Shown: positions 23,852 to 31,113 of the stretch, piece by piece
How the letters are laid out: every line of letters starts with the position of its first letter
Position numbering within the stretch: position 1 is the stretch's first letter
NCBI GenBank assembly: GCA_039804025.1
Contig: JBDRZP010000001.1
Span: 62,001 to 126,000, forward strand
Origin: a candidate division WOR-3 bacterium
GTDB lineage: Bacteria > Hydrothermota > Hydrothermia > Hydrothermales > JAJRUZ01
Direction of reading: 5' to 3'
Length of the DNA: 64,000 bases
The notes under the pieces: model-generated
The model's database searches: none
Told to the model about the DNA's origin: nothing
The model's input: only the letters and a program-made list of their open reading frames with translations
Program-made: the position numbers and the translations under genes

Positions 23852-25224
23852 AAGATATTCCTTTGATAAATCAATCTATAACTTTACGAGAAGCAATAAA
23901 TCAAATAAATGAAAGTGGTTTTGGATTTGCATTTGTAGTTGATGATAAGAAAAGACTAAAAGGTGTTATTAGTGATGGTGATATAAGGAGAGCTCTTTTA
24001 AATGGACTAAGTATAAATGATAGGATTGAAAAAGTTATGAATAAAAATCCAATTAAATTTTACGATTACTGGGATAGAAAAAAAATAATTGAAAGTATTG
24101 AAAAATTAAAGAAAGAAAACAAAATTCCAAAATTAAAAACATTACTAATTCCTGTTATATCAAAAGAAGGCAAAATCAAAAAAGTTATAGGAATAGAACC
24201 TGAAAAGAAATTTTCTTTTGATTTAATCAAAAAAAGATATAAAAAAACAAAAAAAATTCTTGTTATAGGAGGAGCTGGTTATATAGGTTCGGTTCTTACA
24301 AGAATGTTATTAAAAAAGGGATATTTTGTAAAAGTTTTTGATAATCTGTTGTATGGTGACATTGGTTTAAGAGGAATAAAAAGTAAAAATTTTCAATTTT
24401 TAAAAGGTGATATAACAAATATAAGTGATATAGTGGAAGCAATTAAAGACATAGATACCATTATTCATCTCGGAGCAATTGTAGGAGACCCTGCAAGTAA
24501 AATAAAACCAAGAGAAACACTTGAAATAAATTATTTTTCAACAAAAACTATCGGTGAAATTGCTAAATATCTTGGAGTAAGAAAATTTATTTTTGCCTCA
24601 TCATGCAGTGTATACGGTTATAAAAAAACAATCTGTAATGAAGAAACAGAACCTAACCCTTTATCCTTATATGCTGAAACAAAATTACTTTCCGAAAAAG
24701 CACTTCTTGAATTAAAAGATAATGGATTTTCACCAATTATTTTAAGATTTGCAACAGCCTTTGGATATTCACCGAGAATGCGTTTTGATCTTGTTGTAAA
24801 TTTACTCATAGCAAAGGCTATTAAGGAAAAAAGGATCACAGTATACGGAGACGGAAAACAGATAAGACCTTTTATTCATATAAAAGATATTTCAAGAGCA
24901 ATAATAAAGGTAATAGAAGCAGAAGAAAAATTAAGTGGCCAAATTTTAAATGTAGGTTCAGATAAAATGAATAAAAGTATTCTTGAAGTTGCAAAAGAAA
25001 TAAAAGAAAGTATTCCTGAAGCTGAGATAGTATTTTTAAAAGAAAAAGAAGACAATAGAAACTATAATGTTTCCTTTAAAAAAATCAAAGAAATTTTAAA
25101 CTTTGATACCAAATATGATATAAATTATGCAGTAAAAGAGATAAAAGAAGCCTTCAATAGAGGGGAAATAAAAAATTTTTATGACAAAATTTATAGCAAC
25201 TTTCATTCTCTAAAGGAAAAATAA
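23848..25224 (+). CDS. Fusion: CBS-domain pair + NAD-dependent sugar epimerase/dehydratase
   Basis: 458 residues. Residues 1-~118 are two CBS modules: the first is clear (SGFGFAFVVDDKKRLKGVISDGDIRRALL, 23-51), the second weaker (KNPIKFYD...LLIPVISKEGKIKKVIGI). Residues ~135-450 are an extended SDR: GGAGYIGS 141-148, SSCSVYG 251-257, catalytic Y275/K279 (YAETK), then ILRFATAFG and RPFIHIKDISRAI. CBS pairs of this style are known on sugar-1-phosphate nucleotidyltransferases (PtmE-like); having one in front of an epimerase is unusual and suggests allosteric control by a nucleotide. Last gene of the rmlA operon; its 3' end overlaps the convergent aminotransferase by 22 bp. Confidence 0.88.
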   Translation: MKDIPLINQSITLREAINQINESGFGFAFVVDDKKRLKGVISDGDIRRALLNGLSINDRIEKVMNKNPIKFYDYWDRKKIIESIEKLKKENKIPKLKTLLIPVISKEGKIKKVIGIEPEKKFSFDLIKKRYKKTKKILVIGGAGYIGSVLTRMLLKKGYFVKVFDNLLYGDIGLRGIKSKNFQFLKGDITNISDIVEAIKDIDTIIHLGAIVGDPASKIKPRETLEINYFSTKTIGEIAKYLGVRKFIFASSCSVYGYKKTICNEETEPNPLSLYAETKLLSEKALLELKDNGFSPIILRFATAFGYSPRMRFDLVVNLLIAKAIKEKRITVYGDGKQIRPFIHIKDISRAIIKVIEAEEKLSGQILNVGSDKMNKSILEVAKEIKESIPEAEIVFLKEKEDNRNYNVSFKKIKEILNFDTKYDINYAVKEIKEAFNRGEIKNFYDKIYSNFHSLKEK

Positions 25225-26387
25225 TTTTTTATTTCCTTTCTGAAATCATAAATTCTCTTAATACATTCACATATTTTTTTAATATCTTTGTCTTTTAGAA
25301 GTGAATAAATGGGTAAACTTATAACTCTTTTTGAAATTTTCTCAGTAATTTTTAGATTCAAATTACTATATTTCCCTTTAAACATTTTCTGGAGATGACA
25401 TGGTGGATAAAAGTATCTCTTTACCTGTATATTTTCTTTTTCAAGTGAAAGCTTTATTAAATCTCTTTCAAGACCGAATTTTTCCTCATCTATTATAATG
25501 GAAAAATCTTTAAAAGTTGATCTTAAATCCTCATTTACCTTTTGAAAAGAAATACCAGGTAAATCCTTTAAATTTTCAATATAAATTTCTGCAATTTCAT
25601 TTCTTCTTTTTATTTCCTCCTCCACTCTTTTTAATGAAAATAATCCAAGAATTGCATGTAATTCACTCATCCTTGAGTTTAAACCTATATATTCAAAATC
25701 ATTTGTTCCAGGGTCACCGTAATTTCTCAAAATTTTCAATTTTTCAGCCAGTTCCTTATTATTTGTTGTTATGACTCCACCTTCACCTGCTACAAGAGTT
25801 TTTGTTGGACTTAAACTAAAAACTTCAGCATCTCCAAAATTTCCTATAAATTTATCTTTAAATTTAGCACCAAAGGCATGGGCTGCATCAAATATCAAAT
25901 AAAGATTATGTTTTTTTGCAATTTCCTCAATTTTTTGGACATCACAGGGGGTTCCATATACATGAACGGCAAGAATTCCTTTTGTATTTTCATCTATATT
26001 TTTTTCAATTTCCTCAGTTGAGATATTTAAAGTTTCAGGTTCAATATCAACAAATTTTAATTCAATATTGTTCCACAAAAGGGCACAAGAAGTAGCTGGA
26101 AAAGTAAAAGAGGGTAAAATGAAATTACCCTTTTCAATTTCAAGAGATTTTATAGTTAAAACAAGTCCAAGGGTACAACTTGATACACAAATAGCATAAG
26201 GAACATTTAAATATTCAGAAATTTTTTCCTCAAATTCCCTTACATATTTACTATTTGTAATCTGACCTGTTGAAAAAATTTCTTTTAATTCATTTTTAAT
26301 ATCTTTAATATCCGGGCAAAAAGGTTTATATATAGGTACTTGAAATTTAAAAGCAGGTTCTGAACCTAAAATTGCTGGTTTTTTCAT
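25203..26387 (-). CDS. DegT/DnrJ/EryC1/StrS family PLP-dependent sugar aminotransferase
   Basis: 394 residues. The PLP-binding lysine is K196 in SLSPTKTLVAGEGG, with Asp167 in FDAAHAFGA stacking on the ring nitrogen and the GQITNSKYVREFEEKI N-terminal motif. These enzymes transaminate keto-sugar nucleotides (UDP- or dTDP-linked) in O-antigen, capsule or antibiotic sugar synthesis. It faces the rmlA/CBS-epimerase operon tail to tail (22-bp overlap with the epimerase), so the two transcripts are complementary at their 3' ends. The start shares a 23-bp divergent gap with the ZIP gene. Substrate cannot be told from sequence. Confidence 0.88.
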   Translation of the reverse strand: MKKPAILGSEPAFKFQVPIYKPFCPDIKDIKNELKEIFSTGQITNSKYVREFEEKISEYLNVPYAICVSSCTLGLVLTIKSLEIEKGNFILPSFTFPATSCALLWNNIELKFVDIEPETLNISTEEIEKNIDENTKGILAVHVYGTPCDVQKIEEIAKKHNLYLIFDAAHAFGAKFKDKFIGNFGDAEVFSLSPTKTLVAGEGGVITTNNKELAEKLKILRNYGDPGTNDFEYIGLNSRMSELHAILGLFSLKRVEEEIKRRNEIAEIYIENLKDLPGISFQKVNEDLRSTFKDFSIIIDEEKFGLERDLIKLSLEKENIQVKRYFYPPCHLQKMFKGKYSNLNLKITEKISKRVISLPIYSLLKDKDIKKICECIKRIYDFRKEIKNYFSFRE

Positions 26388-26393
26388 AAACTT

Positions 26394-26407
26394 TATATTA
26401 TAATATA
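26394..26407. promoter_or_regulatory. Palindromic bidirectional -10 element
   Basis: The perfect palindrome TATATTATAATATA fills most of the 23-bp gap between the divergent aminotransferase (-) and ZIP transporter (+) genes. On the + strand TATAAT (26399-26404) is followed by 6 nt and ATG 26411: a leaderless start. On the - strand the same palindrome offers TATAAT 9 nt, or an offset hexamer about 6-7 nt, before ATG 26387. Confidence 0.6.
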
Positions 26408-26410
26408 AAA

Positions 26411-27154
26411 ATGATATTATTAAACATAATTATTTCCACAATTATAGTGAGTCTTATCTCCCTTATCGGAATAATTTTTTTAATTATCTCTAAGGATATA
26501 TTTGAAAAACTATTGTTCTTTTTAATTTCTCTTGCAGCCGGAGCTCTTATAGGTGGTTCTCTTTTACATCTTATGCCTCACTCTCTTGAAAAAATTGAAC
26601 CTCTTTCTTCTTTCTGGATTTTTATTTTAGGGTTTGTGAGTTTTTTTTTATTGGAAAGAATTTTAAGATGGAGGCACTGTCATGAATTTGATTGTCCTAT
26701 CCATCCTGTAACCTACTTAAGTTTAATAGGGGATAGTATTCATAATTTTATTGATGGAGTAGTTATTGCTTCAAGTTTTCTCATTAATTTTCATTTTGGA
26801 ATAATAACAACTTTAATTGTTCTGGCACACGAACTTCCTCAGGAACTTTCAGATTATGCAATACTTATTTATGGAGGAATGGGTAAAATAAAGGCACTAA
26901 TCTTTAATTTTATAACAGGATTAACAAGTTTTATCGGGGGTATAGCAGGTTATTTTTTCTTAAGAAGTGAAAATCTAATTCTTTATATATTACCTTTTGT
27001 TGCTGGAAACTTCTTTTATATTTCAGCCTCTGATTTAATTCCAGAACTTCATAATGAGACAAATTTAAAAAAATCTATAAATTCCTTTCTTTATTTTATT
27101 TCAGGTATCCTTTTAATTTCTTTTTTAAAATTAATCTCTAAAAATAATATTTAA
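26411..27154 (+). CDS. ZIP family divalent metal transporter
   Basis: 247 residues, about eight hydrophobic segments. The ZIP metal-path motifs are present: GSLLHLMPHSLE in the second helix, SIHNFIDGVVIASSF (HN-x-x-D-G) in helix 4 and AHELPQELSDYAIL (HE-x-P-x-E) in helix 5. A cytoplasmic His/Cys stretch (RHCHEFDCPIH) lies between helices 3 and 4 and may sense metal. It imports zinc, iron or related ions. The 26-aa-long gap after its stop precedes a lipoprotein with its own promoter, so it appears monocistronic. Promoter predicted leaderless. Confidence 0.88.
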   Translation: MILLNIIISTIIVSLISLIGIIFLIISKDIFEKLLFFLISLAAGALIGGSLLHLMPHSLEKIEPLSSFWIFILGFVSFFLLERILRWRHCHEFDCPIHPVTYLSLIGDSIHNFIDGVVIASSFLINFHFGIITTLIVLAHELPQELSDYAILIYGGMGKIKALIFNFITGLTSFIGGIAGYFFLRSENLILYILPFVAGNFFYISASDLIPELHNETNLKKSINSFLYFISGILLISFLKLISKNNI

Positions 27155-27185
27155 ACTTTTTCTTGATTTTTTTTAAAAAAAAATT

Positions 27186-27212
27186 TATAATAAGAATTAC
27201 CGTTCAAGTCGG
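27186..27212 (+). promoter_or_regulatory. Promoter -10 and T-arm-like leader hairpin of the 27232 lipoprotein gene
   Basis: TATAAT at 27186-27191 predicts a transcript from about 27198. The hairpin CCG-TTCAAGT-CGG (27200-27212) follows at once: a 3-bp stem and 7-nt loop UUCAAGU, 19 nt before ATG 27232. The stem is CCG/CGG here but GGG/CCC or AAGG/CCTT in the other copies, so pairing is kept while sequence changes. The remaining leader has no Shine-Dalgarno sequence. Confidence 0.6.
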
Positions 27213-27231
27213 ATTAAAAATTAAAAGAATT

Positions 27232-28053
27232 ATGAGAAATTTTATAAAACTGGTGGTAATTATATTCTCCCTCCTAATCATAACCTCCTGTAAGAAAAAG
27301 ACAACTGAGCCTAAGCCACAGCAAAATCTTGATAGACAAACTGCTCAAGGAATTGCACCTTCAGTAGCCACAGGAATCCAGATTATGGTTCTTGGGATGT
27401 TTGATCCTGAAGGAACCTCACCAATAGCTTTCGGAAAACTTGGAATAAAACAAAGTCCATGTGTTAAAGTCGCTGGTGATACAAGTGATTTTGACCAGGA
27501 TGGATACCTTAAAAATGCAACCGCTACATTTGATTGTCATTATCAGGACCCTACTTATTCTTTTTCACTTACAGGAACAGCAGAAATAAGGGATAAAGAT
27601 GATAATGACCCCACATCAGGTTTTTATTTAAAGTTTACTGACATCGTTTACACACTCACTACCCAGGGACAAACAACATCCTGGAAATTAAATGCTACTT
27701 ACGATATAAATCATACCGGGGATCAGTGGGGTGGTCATATTGATTTTTCCTTTAATTATATGGACAACATTATATGGTCAACATCTTTTGATTTTTCATA
27801 CATTCCTGATGACCAAAATAAACCCTGGGAAGGTGGCACAATTAACTTCAATGGGAATTATTCTGTAAAGTATGGTGGTGTAAATTACTCATTCCAGATT
27901 ATAGCTCAAAATGTCCATTATAATGAAACTTCTGGTTGTGAATATCCTGACAGTGGAACAGTGAAAATAACTGATGGAACAAATTATTTAGAAGTAACAT
28001 TCAATTGCGATAGTTATACTGTCTCATATAACGGAACACCCGTATCATACTGA
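27232..28053 (+). CDS. Lipoprotein of unknown function
   Basis: 273 residues from ATG 27232. A signal peptide ends in the lipobox ITSC (Cys20), followed by KKKTTEPKPQQ. The mature part is rich in beta strands, Asp, Gly, Thr and aromatic residues (GGHIDFSFNYMDN, GGTINFNGNYSV), resembling a lipocalin- or barrel-like fold. It contains three further Cys-containing motifs (SPCVKV, FDCHY, SGCEYPDSG) that could form disulfides. Codon use has more C and G than its Lys-rich neighbours, as expected for an exported protein or possibly a recent arrival. The frame extends upstream to 27163 but the promoter and hairpin lie there. I do not recognise the family. Confidence 0.75.
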   Translation: MRNFIKLVVIIFSLLIITSCKKKTTEPKPQQNLDRQTAQGIAPSVATGIQIMVLGMFDPEGTSPIAFGKLGIKQSPCVKVAGDTSDFDQDGYLKNATATFDCHYQDPTYSFSLTGTAEIRDKDDNDPTSGFYLKFTDIVYTLTTQGQTTSWKLNATYDINHTGDQWGGHIDFSFNYMDNIIWSTSFDFSYIPDDQNKPWEGGTINFNGNYSVKYGGVNYSFQIIAQNVHYNETSGCEYPDSGTVKITDGTNYLEVTFNCDSYTVSYNGTPVSY

Positions 28054-28070
28054 AAATAAATTAAAGTTAA

Positions 28071-28092
28071 GGGGGGCAATAGTTTCTCCCCC
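28071..28092. terminator. Bidirectional hairpin terminator
   Basis: GGGGGG at 28071-28076 and CCCCC at 28088-28092 pair around an ~11-nt loop, between convergent genes (+ lipoprotein, - ABC ATPase). T-rich tracts follow on both strands (TGATATTTT on +, TTAACTTTAATTTATTTT on -). It is the only clear G/C terminator hairpin in the window. Confidence 0.7.
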
Positions 28093-28099
28093 TGATATT

Positions 28100-28831
28100 T
28101 TAACCTACTATTTTTATAAAGGCTTCTTCAAGATTTTCTGATTCTGTTTCCTTTTTAATATTTGAGGGTGTATCCTCTTTAAAAATTTTACCCTTAAAAA
28201 TAATTCCTACTCTGTCACACATTTCCTCGGCAAAAAATAAAGAATGAGTGGCAACTAAAATTGATTTTCCTTTTCCCCTTAATTCTTTTAAATGTTTTTT
28301 AAATCTGAAAGCTGAAACAGGATCAAGGGCAACAAGAGGTTCATCTATTATAATTAGATCAGGATTATGAATAAGTGCAGAAGTTATTGAAATTTTCTGT
28401 CTCATACCGTGAGAGTAAAATCTTGATTGTGTATCTATATAATCTCCCATTTCAAAAAGTTTTGAATAAAAATCTATTCTCTCTTTTATAAATTTATCAC
28501 CTAATTTATAAAGTTTACCTGTATAAAGAAGATGCTCATAACCTGAAAGATAGGGATAAACAAAGGGATTATCAGGAATATAACCTATATACCTTTTAAA
28601 ACTATCAAACCTATCAGTTATCTTTTTATTTTTAAAATAAATTTCGCCTTCATCCGGGATTAAAAGACCTGTTATGATTTTTAATGTTGTAGTTTTTCCA
28701 GAACCATTCGGACCTATAAGACCATAAATTTCTCCTTCCTTGAGTTCTAAATCAAGGGGACCAAGAGTAAAACTTTCAAACTTTTTAACAATTTTTTTAA
28801 GTTTTAAAAGAAGCTTTCTATTCAATATCAA
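28100..28831 (-). CDS. ABC transporter ATP-binding protein (ABC-2 type, orphan)
   Basis: 243 residues from a TTG start overlapping the upstream gene by 14 bp. Walker A is GPNGSGKTT, the Q-loop region reads IGYIPDNPFVYPYLSG, the signature is YSHGMRQK, Walker B IIIDEPLVALDP and the H-switch THS. The DNPFVYPYLSG/SHGMRQ pattern belongs to ATPases that pair with ABC-2 type multi-span permeases, but no permease gene adjoins it: downstream is a terminator and a convergent gene, upstream a transglutaminase-like protein. The partner must be encoded elsewhere. Third gene of the minus operon starting at 31057. Confidence 0.88.
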   Translation of the reverse strand: MILNRKLLLKLKKIVKKFESFTLGPLDLELKEGEIYGLIGPNGSGKTTTLKIITGLLIPDEGEIYFKNKKITDRFDSFKRYIGYIPDNPFVYPYLSGYEHLLYTGKLYKLGDKFIKERIDFYSKLFEMGDYIDTQSRFYSHGMRQKISITSALIHNPDLIIIDEPLVALDPVSAFRFKKHLKELRGKGKSILVATHSLFFAEEMCDRVGIIFKGKIFKEDTPSNIKKETESENLEEAFIKIVG

Positions 28832-30296
28832 GAACCTCTATCTTTATTTTTCCCACAACTGCCATAACATCAGCCTGTTTTTCAACCCCCCCAAGTTTAA
28901 GCATAATATGAAGCGGATCAGCAGGAAATTGACCGAATGTAGGATCAACAAAAACCCATTTGTTAAGATAAATAGCATTCCAGGCATGATAATAAAAATA
29001 ACCATCAGTAAAAACAAGACCTACAGCAATTTCAGAGGGAATTTTTAAAGCTCTCGCTGCTGCAGCAAAAAGAACTGAATGCTCATTACAATCACCTTTT
29101 TTCATCTTTAAAACATCAAGGGCTGAGGGAAAGGAAACAACAGCAGATTTTTCAAGGTAATTGTAAACATAAAGTGTTAAACTTTTTGCAACTTTTGATA
29201 AATCATCAAAATTTCCTGCACCCCTTTTTGCAAAATCTATAATAAGGGGGTCATCTGATTGTATAAATGCAGAAGGTTTTAAATATCTTGATAGACTTGT
29301 TGTATCAATTTTTTTTACCTCATTAACACTTGATTTTAAAACCTCTATAACAGCATAATTCTCTCCCTTATCTAAAATTTTTTGAGTTCCAAATTCAAGA
29401 TCAAGAAGTGATAAATCAATGTTAGAAAGACGATAAACTACCCTTTTGTAATTTTCCCTTTTTAATTCATCAATTTCTTTTCCTTCAGGTTTAACCGCAA
29501 ATTTTAATAAAATATTTAAAGGTTTACCCTCTAACTTCATTGCTTCTTCAGGAGTTTCTCTTAAAAAAACCATTTCAGGCTGGGTTTCTTCCTTTAAAAT
29601 TCCCTTATCATCAACCCATACAAAAGTATTTAAACCTCCTGCCACTATCCTATACTGTCTTGCTTTAACAGTTTTACCCTTATAATCAACCTGAACTTCA
29701 CCAAGATTTTCCACATAACCCTTTTCCATTTTAAAAGTTGTCGGGTCAAAATAACTGAACTCCATTTTCTTTTCTACTTTATTTTCCTCAATAAGTTTTT
29801 CAAGGGTAAGGGGAAGCTGGGAAAGACCCTGAATTTCTAAGGATAAATCTCTTTTAAATTCAGGAGTTTCAACTTTTAGAAATAGCTTATCACCTTTAAA
29901 GACCCCCTTTACCTTCATCTTCTGTTGCAGTGATTCAAGAATAAAGTCAAAATCCCTTGGAACATAATTTTCATCGGCATTAACAATTGTGGTGGCAAAC
30001 AATTCCTGAACCTGTCCAAGTTGAATAACTTTTAAATACATTTTCTGGTATATTTCTCTTTTTTTATCTTTTCTATTTAGTTTTGTATAAGCATAGCCTA
30101 CCTTTTTATCCCCAACATAAACACCCATCCATAACTCTTCTACTTTTTCTCCAAATAAAACCTCTTCTGTTGGTATCTTTTCAATTTCTTCTTCTTTTAT
30201 AATATGTGGAGCGGTTCCAGGCTTTATATAATAAAAAAGTAAAACAAGAAAAATAATTCCTAAAACTGTAATTAAAATTAACCTTCTTCTTGCCAT
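28818..30296 (-). CDS. Membrane-anchored transglutaminase-like protein
   Basis: 492 residues. One N-terminal membrane anchor (after MARRRL, ~5-24) places the rest in the periplasm. The C-terminal ~110 residues are a transglutaminase/protease-like core with Cys in MKKGDCNEHSVLF (~403), His in YYHAWNAIYL (~436) and Asp in WVFVDPTFGQFPAD (~452). The long middle region (30-380) is beta-rich, of unknown fold. Such proteins may act as peptidases or cross-linkers in the envelope. Its start overlaps the enoyl-CoA hydratase stop by 19 bp, and the ABC ATPase begins 14 bp before its end, so the three are co-transcribed although functionally dissimilar. Confidence 0.85.
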   Translation of the reverse strand: MARRRLILITVLGIIFLVLLFYYIKPGTAPHIIKEEEIEKIPTEEVLFGEKVEELWMGVYVGDKKVGYAYTKLNRKDKKREIYQKMYLKVIQLGQVQELFATTIVNADENYVPRDFDFILESLQQKMKVKGVFKGDKLFLKVETPEFKRDLSLEIQGLSQLPLTLEKLIEENKVEKKMEFSYFDPTTFKMEKGYVENLGEVQVDYKGKTVKARQYRIVAGGLNTFVWVDDKGILKEETQPEMVFLRETPEEAMKLEGKPLNILLKFAVKPEGKEIDELKRENYKRVVYRLSNIDLSLLDLEFGTQKILDKGENYAVIEVLKSSVNEVKKIDTTSLSRYLKPSAFIQSDDPLIIDFAKRGAGNFDDLSKVAKSLTLYVYNYLEKSAVVSFPSALDVLKMKKGDCNEHSVLFAAAARALKIPSEIAVGLVFTDGYFYYHAWNAIYLNKWVFVDPTFGQFPADPLHIMLKLGGVEKQADVMAVVGKIKIEVLDIE

Positions 30297-31057
30297 TTTG
30301 CTTTCCTCTTTTCAAGAAATGCTTCTATACCTTCCTTTGGTTCTCCTGTTGAAAAAACAAGACCAAAACTTTCTGCTTCATAACTTGTAGCAGTGGTAAA
30401 GGTTGAATCAATTCCCCTGTTTATAACTGTTTTTACAAATCTTATTGCAGAAGGACCCATTTCAAGAATTTTTTTAACAAGGTTTTCAGCTTCCTCAAGA
30501 TGTTTCCCTTCCTCTGCGAGAACTTCAGCAAACCCCCATTCATAAGCCTTTTCACCTGAAATTGGTTCTCCTGAATAAATCATCCATTTTGCTCTTCCAA
30601 TACCTATTAAACGCGATAACCTCTGGGTACCTGCAAAACCTGGAATAAGACCCAGTTTTACTTCTGGTTGCCCTATCTGAGCTGATTTTGTAACAACTCT
30701 CAAATCACAGGCAAGAGCAAGCTCACAACCTCCTCCAAGAGCATAACCATGTATTGCTGCAATAATTGGCAATTCTGAATTTTCAATATTTTGCAAAACT
30801 TTCTGTCCTCTTTTTGCAAATTCTCTTGCTTCAATTGAATTAAAATCCTTCATAACTTTTATATCAGCACCTGCACAGAAGGATTTTCCCTCACCTGCTA
30901 TAATTATTGCCCTTTTATTTTTATCCTTTGAAATTTTTAAAACAGCATCCTCAAGTTCAGAGAGAAGTTCAGGTGATAAAGCATTAACAGGAGGTCTTGA
31001 AAGAAATACTACTACATATTTAACTTTATCCTCAATTTTCAAAAATTTGTATTCCAT
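30278..31057 (-). CDS. Enoyl-CoA hydratase/isomerase (crotonase family)
   Basis: 259 residues, standard length. The oxyanion-hole segment SFCAGADIKVM, the helix HGYALGGGCELALACDLRV with the first catalytic Glu, and PEVKLGLIPGFAGTQRL with the second Glu are all intact, so it should be an active hydratase rather than a degenerate family member. It hydrates trans-2-enoyl-CoA in fatty-acid or amino-acid carbon-chain oxidation; the acyl-CoA dehydrogenase at 62769 would catalyse the preceding step and shares the same unusual leader hairpin. First gene of a minus operon. Confidence 0.9.
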   Translation of the reverse strand: MEYKFLKIEDKVKYVVVFLSRPPVNALSPELLSELEDAVLKISKDKNKRAIIIAGEGKSFCAGADIKVMKDFNSIEAREFAKRGQKVLQNIENSELPIIAAIHGYALGGGCELALACDLRVVTKSAQIGQPEVKLGLIPGFAGTQRLSRLIGIGRAKWMIYSGEPISGEKAYEWGFAEVLAEEGKHLEEAENLVKKILEMGPSAIRFVKTVINRGIDSTFTTATSYEAESFGLVFSTGEPKEGIEAFLEKRKAKWQEEG

Positions 31058-31075
31058 TTTTTAAAAGAATTTTAA

Positions 31076-31103
31076 AAGGGATTGAACCTTAAATTTAATT
31101 ATA
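31076..31103 (-). promoter_or_regulatory. Promoter -10 and T-arm-like leader hairpin of the enoyl-CoA hydratase gene
   Basis: On the minus strand, TATAAT (31103-31098) is followed by 7 nt and then the hairpin AAGG-TTCAATC-CCTT (31090-31076): a 4-bp stem and the loop UUCAAUC. Transcription is predicted from ~31091, so the hairpin is the first thing in the mRNA. The start codon at 31057 is 18 nt further on, with no Shine-Dalgarno sequence between. Confidence 0.62.
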
Positions 31104-31113
31104 AAATCTTTTT

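Noticed and set aside
24191-24199. Minus-strand GTTCTATTC with a 3-bp stem inside the CBS-epimerase gene
   Set aside because: Antisense within coding sequence with no minus-strand gene downstream; background.
27163-27231. Longer start for the lipoprotein
   Set aside because: The extra residues come from the -10 and hairpin region and would displace the lipoprotein signal peptide from the N-terminus.
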